The notes: a model not told the origin generated them from the letters alone. Shown: positions 18,484 through 26,796, numbered from the stretch's first letter. The stretch is DNA of 64,000 nt from Streptomyces xylophagus (GCF_000716435.1 NZ_JNWO01000002.1:496001-560000); one strand, 5' to 3'. Program-made: numbers and translations.

Positions 18484-19983
18484 ATGCTTCTCACCCAGGA
18501 CGACTGGTACGAGACCTCGCGCGACCTCGACTGGACCTTCTCGTACGTGGACCGCGCCGCCGCCTTCCCCACGGAGTGGACCGGCGCCGAGGGCATCCCG
18601 GAGGACGCGTGGGAGGCCTGGGAGGAGCCGTTCCGTGTCTCGTACCGGGACTACGTGCGCGTCCAGCGCGAGAAGGAGTCCGGCGTCAAGGCGGTGAGTA
18701 ACGCCCTTCAGCGGGCGGGGAGTTACGACCAGTTGCCCGCCTCCCATGTCGCCGCCTCGCAGATGCACATGGGCCTGATCACGATGGTCGAGTACATGGC
18801 CGTCACCATGCAGAGCCGGTTCTGCCGCTTCGCGCCCTCCCCGAAGTGGCGCAACCTCGGCGTGTTCGGGCTGCTCGACGAGACCAGGCACACCCAGCTC
18901 AGCCTGCGGTTCTCGCACGCGCTGCTGAAGCACGACACCCGCTTTGACTGGGCGCAGAAGGCGTACCACACCAACCAGTGGGCGGTCGTCGCGGCGAAGA
19001 ACCTCTTCGACGACATCATGCTCAACGCCGATTGTGTGGAGGCGTGCCTCGCTTCCAACCTGACCCTCGAACACGGCTTCAGCAACATCCAGTTCGTCGC
19101 GCTCGCCTCCGACGCGATGGCCGCAGGCGACGTCAACTGGTCGAACCTGCTGTCCTCCATCCAGACCGACGAGGCCCGTCACGCCCAACAGGGCTTCCCC
19201 ACCCTGGAAGTGGTGATGGCCCACGATCCGGGGCGGGCCCAGCGGATCGTGGACGTGGCGTTCTGGCGCGCCTCCCGGATCTTCCAGACGCTGACCGGAC
19301 CGGCGATGGACTACTACACGCCGCTGGACAAACGGAAGATGTCCTACAAGGAGTTCATGCTGGAGTGGATCGTCGACCAGCACGAACGGGTGCTGGAGGA
19401 CTACGGGTTGAAGCGCCCGTGGTACTGGGACGACTTCCTGTACTCCCTCGACAACGGCCAGCACGCGATGCAACTCGGCCTGTGGTTCTACCGGCCCACC
19501 CTCTTCTGGAACACCAGCGCCGGCGTGTCACGGGACGAACGGGCCTGGCTGAACGACAAGTACCCGCAGTGGGAGGAGAATTGGGGCGTCCTGTGGGACG
19601 AGGTGATCCGCAACATCAACGCCGGACACATCGACCGCACCCTCCCCGAGACACTCCCCGCCCTGTGCAGCGTCACCCAACTGCCCCTCGGCACCGCGAT
19701 GTCCCGTGACCGCCTGGCCCCCGTCTCCCTCGTCCGCGACGGCCGCGTCCACCACTTCGACAGCGAGATCTCCAAGTGGTGCTTCGAACAGGAACCCGAG
19801 CGGTACGCGGGACACCGCACGGTCGTCGACCGGTTCATCGGCGGGGAGATCCAACCCATGGACCTGCCGGGCGCGTTGGCGTGGATGGGCCTGACCCCGG
19901 ACGTCATGGGCGACGACACGGACGGCTACCGCTGGGCACGCGAATACGCCACCGAATCCAAGGCAACCGAATCCAAGGCATAG
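18484..19983 (+). CDS. Soluble diiron monooxygenase, hydroxylase alpha subunit (TmoA-like)
   Basis: A 499-residue catalytic subunit, almost exactly the length of TmoA of toluene-4-monooxygenase. All six diiron ligands are present: Glu103 (MVEYMAV), Glu133 and His136 (DETRH), Glu196 (LEHGF), Glu230 and His233 (DEARH), each one residue off TmoA numbering. The TmoA active-site Thr201 corresponds to Ser200 here. The C-terminal part (PWYWDDFLYSLDNGQHAMQL, then WFYRPT) also follows the family. The ATG at 18484 matches the family N-terminus (TQDDWYETSRDLDWTFSYV). It should hydroxylate aromatics or epoxidise alkenes with O2. First gene of a five-gene operon. Confidence 0.93.
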   Translation: MLLTQDDWYETSRDLDWTFSYVDRAAAFPTEWTGAEGIPEDAWEAWEEPFRVSYRDYVRVQREKESGVKAVSNALQRAGSYDQLPASHVAASQMHMGLITMVEYMAVTMQSRFCRFAPSPKWRNLGVFGLLDETRHTQLSLRFSHALLKHDTRFDWAQKAYHTNQWAVVAAKNLFDDIMLNADCVEACLASNLTLEHGFSNIQFVALASDAMAAGDVNWSNLLSSIQTDEARHAQQGFPTLEVVMAHDPGRAQRIVDVAFWRASRIFQTLTGPAMDYYTPLDKRKMSYKEFMLEWIVDQHERVLEDYGLKRPWYWDDFLYSLDNGQHAMQLGLWFYRPTLFWNTSAGVSRDERAWLNDKYPQWEENWGVLWDEVIRNINAGHIDRTLPETLPALCSVTQLPLGTAMSRDRLAPVSLVRDGRVHHFDSEISKWCFEQEPERYAGHRTVVDRFIGGEIQPMDLPGALAWMGLTPDVMGDDTDGYRWAREYATESKATESKA

Positions 19984-19993
19984 GGGGAGTGTC

Positions 19994-20248
19994 ATGGCGC
20001 TGTTCCCCATCGTCGGCAGGCTGGTCGGCGACTTCATCCCGCACCTGGTGGCCGTCGACACCGACGACACCATGGACACCGTCGCGCGGAAGGTGGCCGT
20101 GCACAGCGTCGGACGGCGGGTGGCGGCTCCGCCCGGCGTCCCGTCGTACGACGTGTACCTCGGCGACCGCAGGCTCGACCCCTCGGTCAAACTCGGCGAA
20201 CTGTCCCTGCTGCCCCTGCAATGGCTGGACGTGCGGATCCGTGACTGA
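19994..20248 (+). CDS. Monooxygenase hydroxylase gamma subunit (TmoB-like)
   Basis: An 84-residue ubiquitin-fold subunit, the same length as TmoB. The sequence FPIVGRLVGDFIPHLVAVDT, then MDTVARKVAVHSVGRRV, fits the family. The C-terminus (LGELSLLPLQWLDVRIRD) is the usual ending. GGGGGAG precedes the ATG. Its stop overlaps the ferredoxin start by 8 bp. In T4MO this subunit packs on the alpha subunit in the (alpha-beta-gamma)2 hydroxylase. Confidence 0.88.
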   Translation: MALFPIVGRLVGDFIPHLVAVDTDDTMDTVARKVAVHSVGRRVAAPPGVPSYDVYLGDRRLDPSVKLGELSLLPLQWLDVRIRD

Positions 20249-20597
20249 GAAGGAGGCCCCCGCCGACTACGTCCCGGTGGCTCCCCAGGACGCCCTGTGG
20301 GACGGCGAGATGGAACCCTTCGAGGTCAACGGCACGGAGATCCTGCTGGTCCGCATCGAGGGCGACTACCTCGCCTACCAGGGGACCTGCCCGCACCAGC
20401 GGCAGTCCCTCGCCGAGGGAGACCTCGACGGCACCGTCCTGACCTGCGCCTTCCACCTGTGGGAGTTCGACGTGCGCACCGGCCGGGGCATCAACCCGCG
20501 CGGCTCCTGCCTCGTACGACACGACACCCGCATCGCCGACGGCCAGGTGTACGTCAGCCGCCACCCGTCCGACGAAAGGCCGGCCCCCACCCCATGA
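20241..20597 (+). CDS. Rieske [2Fe-2S] ferredoxin of the monooxygenase (TmoC-like)
   Basis: A 118-residue Rieske protein with both cluster motifs complete: Cys50-Pro-His52 and Cys69-x-x-His72 (TCPHQRQSLAEG and LTCAFHLWEFD). It should pass electrons from a reductase to the diiron centre. The start is GTG at 20241, inside the end of the gamma-subunit gene, and the stop overlaps the effector gene as ATGA. This tight packing indicates coupled translation. Slightly longer than TmoC because of a short Pro-rich tail. Confidence 0.9.
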   Translation: MTEKEAPADYVPVAPQDALWDGEMEPFEVNGTEILLVRIEGDYLAYQGTCPHQRQSLAEGDLDGTVLTCAFHLWEFDVRTGRGINPRGSCLVRHDTRIADGQVYVSRHPSDERPAPTP

Positions 20598-20908
20598 CCG
20601 TCTACGAACTGGACAGCGACGCCCCGCTCGACCCCGTCCTCGTCGGCCCCGTACTGCGGTCCGGACCGCTGGCGGACGCCGTCATCGAGGCGGTGTCCGA
20701 CGACAACCCCGACCGGGACGTGTACGTCGTGGACCGCGACGACTACGTACGCGTCCACACCCCGCACGAGTGCCGGCTGACCTGGCGCAGCCTGGAGGAA
20801 CACCTGGGCGGGACCTTCCAACTCTCCGCCCTGGAGATCGAGATGCCCTCCTTCAAGGGGCGGATGCGTTCCCGGTCGCAGGAATACATGTGGTTCCACA
20901 GCGAGTGA
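20594..20908 (+). CDS. Monooxygenase effector (coupling) protein (TmoD-like)
   Basis: A 104-residue regulatory component matching TmoD in length. It begins with a variable part, then VGPVLRSGPLADAVIEAVSD, NPDRDVYVVDRDDYVRVHT and LGGTFQLSALEIEMPSFKG, all typical of the MmoB/DmpM effector family. It binds the hydroxylase and tunes oxygen activation and substrate access. The ATG overlaps the ferredoxin stop by 4 bp. Confidence 0.9.
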   Translation: MTVYELDSDAPLDPVLVGPVLRSGPLADAVIEAVSDDNPDRDVYVVDRDDYVRVHTPHECRLTWRSLEEHLGGTFQLSALEIEMPSFKGRMRSRSQEYMWFHSE

Positions 20909-20940
20909 CGAGGCAGTCGGCGACGAGGTAAGGAGAAGCC

Positions 20941-21942
20941 ATGGCACAGCAGCGCGCGACCCGCCTGCGCACCTGGAGCGCCTTCGGCGACCTGGGCCGC
21001 CGCCCCAGCGAGTACGAGGTCCTCACCCACGGCATGAACCACACGATGGGCGCGACCCCGCTGGAACTGCCCCCCGACGCGCACGGCAACCGCTGGCTGC
21101 GCGAACACCGCGACGGCATGGCCCTGACCGTGCCGGACTGGGACGCCTTCCGCGATCCCGACCGGGTGACGTACGGCAGCTATGTGGCCATGCAGGACGA
21201 CCGTGAGACATACGTCGAGGGCCTGCTCGAACGCTTCGACAAGGAACAGCACGACGAGCGCCTCACCGCGGGCCGACTCGACCTGCTGGCCCTGGCCGTC
21301 ACCCCCGCCCGCTACCTGGTCCACGGCCAGCAGATGCTCTCCGCCTACCTCCAACAGCTCGCCCCCGGCAGCTACATCGCCACCTGCGCCGCGTTCCAGA
21401 CCGCAGACCAGCTCCGCCGCGTCCAACTCCTCGCCTACCGCACCACCCAACTGTCCCGTGCCCATCCCGACCGCGCCTTCGGCATCGCCGAACGCACGAC
21501 CTGGGAGCACCACCCGGACTGGCAGCCGTTCCGACAGGCCGTCGAGGAGGCCCTGGTCGCCTACGACTGGGACCTGGCCCTGGTCGCGTTCCAACTGGTC
21601 CTCAAACCGGTCGCGGACGCCGTACTCCTGCACGGCCTGGCCCGCCGCCTCGACACAGTCGGCGCCCCCCTCGACTCCCTGATCACCGACGACCTGGTGC
21701 TGGACGCCCAACGCGCGGCCCGCTGGACCCGCGCCCTGCTGACGTTCCTGACCGACGCCGACCCCGGAAACCGGGCGGTCCTCCAGGGTCACCTCGACAC
21801 ATGGGCCGCGCACGGCACCGCCATGGCGGCCGCGGGCGCCCGCCTGCTGGGCACCTCGGACATCGAGGCCACGGCCCTGAGCACGTGGGACGAACTGCTC
21901 GCAGCCGGTGGGCTCACTCGGCCAGGGACACCTTCGGCATGA
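20941..21942 (+). CDS. Monooxygenase hydroxylase beta subunit (TmoE-like)
   Basis: A 333-residue non-catalytic subunit of the ferritin-like fold. Motifs such as RRPSEYEVLTHGMNHTMG near the N-terminus and YVAMQDDRETYVEGLLERFD follow TmoE/TouE. It lacks a full diiron ligand set, as expected. AAGGAG lies 6 nt before the ATG. This is the last gene of the operon; the next gene downstream is on the other strand, so the NADH reductase (TmoF) that normally follows is missing here. Confidence 0.9.
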   Translation: MAQQRATRLRTWSAFGDLGRRPSEYEVLTHGMNHTMGATPLELPPDAHGNRWLREHRDGMALTVPDWDAFRDPDRVTYGSYVAMQDDRETYVEGLLERFDKEQHDERLTAGRLDLLALAVTPARYLVHGQQMLSAYLQQLAPGSYIATCAAFQTADQLRRVQLLAYRTTQLSRAHPDRAFGIAERTTWEHHPDWQPFRQAVEEALVAYDWDLALVAFQLVLKPVADAVLLHGLARRLDTVGAPLDSLITDDLVLDAQRAARWTRALLTFLTDADPGNRAVLQGHLDTWAAHGTAMAAAGARLLGTSDIEATALSTWDELLAAGGLTRPGTPSA

Positions 21943-22008
21943 ACTCCGGTGAGCGCGGCTCCAGTTGACAAGGTGGCGGAGTTCGGGGGACGTGCGCGGA
22001 CCCTGGGG

Positions 22009-22566
22009 TCAGGACGGCCGCCCGCCGAACTGCCAGTTGTGCACCTCGATGTCCGCGTACCGCTCCTCGGTCAGGACCGCGCGTGCCGTCTCCGGGTCCG
22101 GTGCGCGAAGCAGGACCGCCGTACCCAGCCAGGTGGCACCGTCGTCGGACAACAGCGGCCCGTACGCGATGAGTTCGTCCCGGCCGGGCGGCACCGCGAG
22201 GTCTGCCGCAGGCTGCCGCCCGGCGCCGAGACCGATCACCAGGTACCGGTTGCCGCCGGTGCGGCCGCCGGGGAAGTCCCACATGGTGCGCCCCAGCGTG
22301 TTGCGCCAGCGGCGCAGCATGACGTCCCGGAAGACGCCTGCCTGGTAGTTCGGCTCGTCGAAGGCGAACGCCCGGGCGGCGGCCGGATCGGGCAGGTCGA
22401 GGATGTGCACACTGCCGGTGGCGGTGTCACCGTCGTCGGCCAGGGTGGGGCCCCGGGCGATCATCTCCTTCGCGTACTGGTCCATGTAGGACCAGTGTTC
22501 TTCCAGCAACTCGTCGCGAAGTGGCCCGGAGTGGGGCCGGTCACGGTGGTAGCAGAGGAATTCCAT
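22009..22566 (-). CDS. Tandem YCII-domain protein
   Basis: A 185-residue protein built of two YCII-like dimeric alpha/beta-barrel domains, about residues 1-95 and 100-185. Each has the pattern of an early strand, a segment such as ELLEEHWSYMDQYAKEMIARG or ELIAYGPLLSDDGATWLGTA, and a closing hydrophobic strand. YCII proteins are small putative enzymes or ligand-binding proteins related to muconolactone isomerase. The neighbours (monooxygenase, epoxide hydrolase) suggest a role on an oxidised intermediate, as inference. GGAGA precedes the ATG. Confidence 0.78.
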   Translation of the reverse strand: MEFLCYHRDRPHSGPLRDELLEEHWSYMDQYAKEMIARGPTLADDGDTATGSVHILDLPDPAAARAFAFDEPNYQAGVFRDVMLRRWRNTLGRTMWDFPGGRTGGNRYLVIGLGAGRQPAADLAVPPGRDELIAYGPLLSDDGATWLGTAVLLRAPDPETARAVLTEERYADIEVHNWQFGGRPS

Positions 22567-22619
22567 GCCCGAAGGATCTCCTCATGGGGGTGAGCAGCGC
22601 GAGCGGGTTTCGGTTTCCC

Positions 22620-23576
22620 CTACGCCGTGAGGAAGTCGATGAGCGCCGCGTTGACCTCGTCGGGCCGTTCCTGCTGGGTCCAGTGCCCGCAGCCGGCCAG
22701 CTCGATGGGCTTGCGATGCATGTGGGGCATGAAGGTGGGCAGCTGCTCGATGATCTCGCGGGCGCCGGGGAAGGCGGGGACGAGGTCGCGGTCGCCGTAG
22801 ATGTACAGGGAGGGCACGGTGACCACGGCGTTGTCCCACGGCGCGGTCAGTTCCCAGTTGCGGTCGAGGTTGCGGTACCAGTTCAGGGCGCCGGTGAAGC
22901 CCCCGGAGAAACTCTCGGCGAGCGCGTCCAGATCGTCCTCGGTGAGCCACTCCGGCAGCACCTCGGGATCCTCCATGGCCCCGAGCCAGCCCCGCTCGGG
23001 GTCGACCATCGGCTGCATGATCTCGCCGGAGGGGGAGGCCGCGGCGGAGGCGGAGTAGAGGAACTTGCGGAGCGTGGTGCGGGTGTCTCTGGCGAACTCG
23101 GCGTCGGCGACACCGGGACGCTCGAAGTAGTTCCAGTAGAACCGGCCCCCGAACAGTTCCCGCATCATGGCCAACGGACGGTGCGGCCCCCGGAACGGCG
23201 GCGGCACGCTCAGACCGGCCACTCCCAGCACCATGTCAGGCCGCAGCAGCGCGGTGTGCCAGGCGACCGGCGCGCCCCAGTCGTGGCCGACGACGTACGC
23301 CTTCTCCTCGCCCAACTCCTTGATCAGGCCGACGACATCGCCGACCAGGTGGAGGATGGTGTACGCGTCGACGTCGTCCGGATGGTCACTGGTGCCGTAC
23401 CCGCGCTGGTCGGGGGCGACCACGCGGAAGCCCGCGTCGACCAGGGGGCCGAACTGGCGGTGCCAGGAGTGCCACGACTCGGGGAAGCCGTGGAGGAGAA
23501 CCACCAGGGGGCCCTCGCCCTGCTCGGCGATGTGCAGCCGAATACCGTTCACGTCGACCATGCGATGCGCAACCAT
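22620..23576 (-). CDS. Soluble epoxide hydrolase (alpha/beta hydrolase)
   Basis: A 318-residue alpha/beta hydrolase with epoxide-hydrolase features. The oxyanion motif HGFPE is at 29-33 and the nucleophile Asp99 in VGHDWGAPVAWH. Lid tyrosines lie in FYWNYFERPG and NWYRNLDRNW, the acid Asp in YGDRDLVPAF, and the base His in GCGHWTQQE. It should open epoxides to diols. Its place 0.7 kb from a monooxygenase of the alkene-epoxidising family suggests that the two act in sequence. An in-frame ATG five codons in is an alternative start. Confidence 0.9.
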   Translation of the reverse strand: MVAHRMVDVNGIRLHIAEQGEGPLVVLLHGFPESWHSWHRQFGPLVDAGFRVVAPDQRGYGTSDHPDDVDAYTILHLVGDVVGLIKELGEEKAYVVGHDWGAPVAWHTALLRPDMVLGVAGLSVPPPFRGPHRPLAMMRELFGGRFYWNYFERPGVADAEFARDTRTTLRKFLYSASAAASPSGEIMQPMVDPERGWLGAMEDPEVLPEWLTEDDLDALAESFSGGFTGALNWYRNLDRNWELTAPWDNAVVTVPSLYIYGDRDLVPAFPGAREIIEQLPTFMPHMHRKPIELAGCGHWTQQERPDEVNAALIDFLTA

Positions 23577-23648
23577 GGGGACGAGCCTACGTGCCGTGAT
23601 CGTCGGGCGGCAGGGCGGGTTTTGGACCTGAGGGGAGAGCCCGGACCT

Positions 23649-24293
23649 TCAGTTGTTCTGGCCCGAATCGTCCGCGTCCTGCTCCTGGTAGGAGTAGCGC
23701 TGCTCTTTCCAGGGGTCGGCGATGTTGTGGTAGCCGCGCTCCTCCCAGAAGCCGCGACGGTCCTCGGTGAGGTACTCGATCGCGCGCAGCCACTTGGGGC
23801 TCTTGTAGCCGTACAGGTGGGGCACCACCAGGCGCAGCGGGAAGCCGTGTTCGGCGGTGAGGGGCTCGCCGTTGTGGTGGGTGGCCAACAGGGTCTGCGG
23901 GGCCGTGAAGTCGGCGAGGCGGAGGTTGGCGGAATAGCCGTACTCCGCCCAGGCCATGACGTGCGTGACCTCCGGCGCGGGCGGGACCAGGTCCAGGACG
24001 GCGGTGGCGGGGATGCCGTACCACTCGTGGTCGGTGGAGGTCGGGCCCGACGCGCAGTGCAGGTCGGCGACGACCGTGACGTGCGGCAGGGGCGCCAGTT
24101 CGTCGAACGTCCAGCTGTGCTCGGCGCCGTCGGTGGTGGCACCGTGGACGCGCAGGTTCCAGCGTTCGGGGCGGAAACGGGGGACCGGCCCGTAGTGCGA
24201 GACCGGCCATCCGTGCACATGACGCTGCCCGGGCGGGATACGGCGGGACGCGTCGGCGGTGGCCTCGGCCGCGCCTTGTCGGTCGCTTGCCAC
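23649..24293 (-). CDS. Sulfite-oxidase-like molybdopterin-dependent oxidoreductase
   Basis: A 214-residue cytoplasmic member of the sulfite oxidase/MsrP fold. Recognisable elements are WPVSHYGPVPRF near the N-terminus, the Mo-ligating Cys in VVADLHCASGPTS, and the later PHLYGYKSPKWLRAIE and WEERGYHN. There is no signal peptide, unlike MsrP. It should carry Moco and do an oxo-transfer reaction of unknown substrate. The GTG start has no clear Shine-Dalgarno. A molbindin gene lies far downstream at 48.9 kb, and no Moco-synthesis gene is nearby. Confidence 0.85.
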   Translation of the reverse strand: MASDRQGAAEATADASRRIPPGQRHVHGWPVSHYGPVPRFRPERWNLRVHGATTDGAEHSWTFDELAPLPHVTVVADLHCASGPTSTDHEWYGIPATAVLDLVPPAPEVTHVMAWAEYGYSANLRLADFTAPQTLLATHHNGEPLTAEHGFPLRLVVPHLYGYKSPKWLRAIEYLTEDRRGFWEERGYHNIADPWKEQRYSYQEQDADDSGQNN

Positions 24294-24570
24294 GCGGCAC
24301 GTCCCTTCTTCGCTGGTGACCTGGTTATGGCCACCTTTCCCGAGCAGCGTAGGCGTTCACATCCAACGCGACCGAGGCCGGGGCTCGGGTGTACCTGCGC
24401 GCGTCGCCGCTGATCGGCCTTTCGGTTGTGGCGGCCAGTTCCGTCAGCTGGATTCCGGGCGTCGACGCCTGGTGTGAGGAAGATCGCGATCATGCGCGGA
24501 CTGATGCCCACGGTGCGACAGTGAGCGGCCCCGGGCCGGGCGGGCCCATGCGCCCGATCCCTCACCGAGC

Positions 24571-24606
24571 ACTCGTGGCCGACGGACTCATAATCCGTCG
24601 GCCGTG
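24571..24606 (+). other. tRNA(CAU)-like anticodon-arm fragment in a 497-bp gene-free gap
   Basis: The gap 24294-24790 holds no gene I can support. Inside it GCCGACGGA and TCCGTCGGC form a perfect 9-bp stem around the 7-nt loop CTCATAA (24578-24602), which is the anticodon loop of a CAU tRNA. The preceding GAGCACTCGT resembles the 3' side of a tRNA D-arm. The sequence after GGCCGTG loses the T-arm (no GGTTC), and no acceptor stem can be drawn, so it is a remnant, not a working tRNA. The 12-mer CCGTCGGCCGTG recurs in the tRNA fragment at 47.7 kb. Confidence 0.5.
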
Positions 24607-24790
24607 CCGGGCGCCCCATAGATCATGGCGTAACCGCCGAACTCGGGGCGGCGAGAAACGGCCCGTACATCCTTTGGCGCGGGGGACGGGGGGCAAGCCC
24701 AGCCCGTGCGCAACCGACGGCGCGTGCCCAACGACGGTGATCGCGGACCCCGACCTTTGCGCAGCCCTTCCTTTGAGATGCAGGGCGTTC

Positions 24791-25645
24791 TCAGCCGAGG
24801 CGGTATCCGCCGACGGCGCTGACCATCTGTGGGTCGCGGTGGTCGAAGACGATGCTGGCGCCGGTGTCCAGCGTGGCGATGCGGTCCATCTCGTCGGCGG
24901 TGAGCTCGAAGTCGAAGACCGTGATGTTCTCGGCCATGCGCTCGGGGCGCGAGGACTTGGGGATCACCACGACACCGCGCTGGGTCAGCCAGCGCAGCAC
25001 CACCTGGGCGACGGACTTGCCGTGCGCTTCACCGATGGCGCTCAGTGTCGGGTCGCCGAAGATGTTGTTGCGGCCCTCGGCCAGCGGGCCCCACGCCTCG
25101 ATCTGCACGCCGCGTTCCGCCATGAGGGCCTGGTCGTCGGCGCGCTGGAAGTACGGGTGGGTCTCGATCTGGTTGACCGCCGGGACGATCTCGTTGTGGT
25201 CTGTCAGGTCGACCAGACGGTCGGCATAGAAGTTCGACACGCCGATCGCCTTGATCAGACCCTGGTGGTGCAGGTCCTGCATGGCTCGCCAGGAGCTGTA
25301 GTAGTCACCGAAGGGCTGGTGGATCAGGTACAGGTCCAGGTAGTCCAGTCCGAGCAGGCGCAGGGACGTGTCGAAGGCCGCCTTGGCGCCCTCTTCGCCC
25401 TTTTCGTTGACCCACATCTTGGTGGTGATGAACAGCTCGTCACGGGCGATGCCGCTGGCCTTGATCGCCTTGCCTACGGCCTCTTCGTTGCCGTAGGCGG
25501 CGGCGGTGTCGAGGTGTCGGTAGCCGGTGGCGAGGGCGTCGGTGACGACCCGCTCGGTCTCCTCGGCGGGGACCTGGAAGACGCCGAAGCCGAGGATCGG
25601 CATCTGGACACCGTTGTTCAGCGTGACATGGGGGATCTTGGACAT
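24791..25645 (-). CDS. Aldo/keto reductase (2,5-diketo-gluconate reductase type)
   Basis: A 284-residue AKR with the complete catalytic tetrad Asp46, Tyr51, Lys76 and His109 ([29 protein letters not shown]). It ends near [18 protein letters not shown] and has the C-terminal cofactor motif [13 protein letters not shown], so NADPH is the likely cofactor. It reduces small ketones or aldehydes. GAAAGG precedes the ATG. It follows the MmyB-type regulator by 48 bp on the same strand, so both are probably read from the operator-linked promoter near 26.6 kb. It is a close paralogue of the AKR at 33.0 kb. Confidence 0.92.
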   Translation of the reverse strand: MSKIPHVTLNNGVQMPILGFGVFQVPAEETERVVTDALATGYRHLDTAAAYGNEEAVGKAIKASGIARDELFITTKMWVNEKGEEGAKAAFDTSLRLLGLDYLDLYLIHQPFGDYYSSWRAMQDLHHQGLIKAIGVSNFYADRLVDLTDHNEIVPAVNQIETHPYFQRADDQALMAERGVQIEAWGPLAEGRNNIFGDPTLSAIGEAHGKSVAQVVLRWLTQRGVVVIPKSSRPERMAENITVFDFELTADEMDRIATLDTGASIVFDHRDPQMVSAVGGYRLG

Positions 25646-25693
25646 GGTGAACCTTTCGGGGTGGTGCTGAAGGGCACGAGGGTGGGCCAGGGC

Positions 25694-26581
25694 CTACTGG
25701 CCGCTGTCGCTCGGTTCTTCCCGAGCGGGCTCGACCGGGTCCGGCGCGGCAGCCCAGCTGGCGAGCAGGTCGAGGGCCTGGCGGCTGGGTGAGCCGGGTT
25801 CCGCGGTGCAGATGATCAGTACGAGACCGGCGTCGGCAGGCATGTCCAGGGCTTCGTAGGAGAGGTCCAGGTCACCGACGACCGGGTGGTGCAGCCGCTT
25901 GATTCCCGTGCGGTGCAGCCGGACGTCCTGTGTGGCCCACCGGGTGCGGAACTCCTCGCTGCGGGTGCACAGTTCGCCGATCAGATCGGTGAGTGCCCTG
26001 TCGTAGGGGTTCTTGCCGGCCATGAGGCGCAGTCCGGCGACGCTGTCGCGGCCGGTGGCCTCCCAGTCGAGGTAGTAGCCGGCCGCGCGGGGGTTCAGGA
26101 AGCGGAACCGCGCGGCGTTGACCGGGCGGGCGGGGTCCTCGTACAGCGGGGAGAGGAGGGCTCTGCCCAGCGTGTTGGTGGCCATGACGTCCCCGAGGCC
26201 GTTGGTGACGTAGGCAGGGGAGAGCTGGCTGTCCAGGATCGCCTGGATGGCCGGACGTACCCGCTGTACCGCCGGGCGTCGGCGTACCGCCGTGCCGCTG
26301 TTGGCCGCACGCACCAGGTCGAACAGGTGGGCCCGCTCGGCCTCGTCCAGCAGCAGCGCCCGGGCCACGGCGTCCAGGACGCTCTCGGAGGCGCCGCGCA
26401 CGTTGCCGCGCTCCAGCTGGGTGTAGTACTCCACGGACACCCCGGCCAGGTCGGCCACCTCGCTGCGTCGCAGACCGGGTACACGGCGGGTGCCGCCGTG
26501 GTCGACGAGGCCCGCCTGCTCGGGGGTGACCTTGCCGCGGCGGGAGATCAGAAAGTCCCGTACCTCGCTGCGGTTGTTCAT
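25694..26581 (-). CDS. HTH regulator with MmyB-like ligand-binding domain
   Basis: A 295-residue regulator. The XRE-type HTH is in the first 80 residues (LRRSEVADLAGVSVEYYTQL, then ERGNVRG). The rest is the MmyB-like PAS-type ligand-binding domain found in many actinobacteria (SPAYVTNGLGDVMATN and the C-terminal HHPVVGDLDLSYEALDMP). The ATG at 26581 is chosen because a TAGCGT -10 box ends 7 nt before it, giving a leaderless transcript; a GTG three codons upstream lies within that promoter. It heads an operon with the aldo/keto reductase and is divergent from a second one. Confidence 0.9.
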   Translation of the reverse strand: MNNRSEVRDFLISRRGKVTPEQAGLVDHGGTRRVPGLRRSEVADLAGVSVEYYTQLERGNVRGASESVLDAVARALLLDEAERAHLFDLVRAANSGTAVRRRPAVQRVRPAIQAILDSQLSPAYVTNGLGDVMATNTLGRALLSPLYEDPARPVNAARFRFLNPRAAGYYLDWEATGRDSVAGLRLMAGKNPYDRALTDLIGELCTRSEEFRTRWATQDVRLHRTGIKRLHHPVVGDLDLSYEALDMPADAGLVLIICTAEPGSPSRQALDLLASWAAAPDPVEPAREEPSDSGQ

Positions 26582-26588
26582 GTCTTTC

Positions 26589-26743
26589 ACGCTACGAGCC
26601 TCACCGCGAAGGTGGGAGATGCTGCCAGTACCCCCCTCGGCGGCACCCTGTTGACATGTCTGCCGTCGAGGTACGGGCCGCCGGGGATGCTACGTGGGGG
26701 GTGCTGGCAGCATCTCCCACCGCCACTGTCGGCTACCTAGCCT
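26589..26743. promoter_or_regulatory. Divergent promoter with paired inverted operators
   Basis: Two 26-bp copies in opposite orientation, 26611-26636 and 26696-26721, differ by one base; each contains GGTGGGAGATGCTGCC. Read outward, each copy is followed after exactly 16 nt by a -10 box: TAGCGT (26594-26589, minus strand, for the regulator) and TAGCCT (26738-26743, plus strand, for the aldo/keto reductase). The outer end of each copy falls where the -35 would be. This is a mirror-image pair of regulated promoters, most simply bound by the MmyB-type regulator. Confidence 0.75.
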
Positions 26744-26796
26744 CGTTGACGAGGCAGCCGGTGTCGCCCGGCTGCGCCGACGATGAGGAGCGCGTC

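Noticed and set aside
24571..24606. A functional tRNA-Met/Ile2 gene
   Set aside because: Only the anticodon arm and part of the D-arm are recognisable; no T-loop GTTC and no acceptor pairing can be found.
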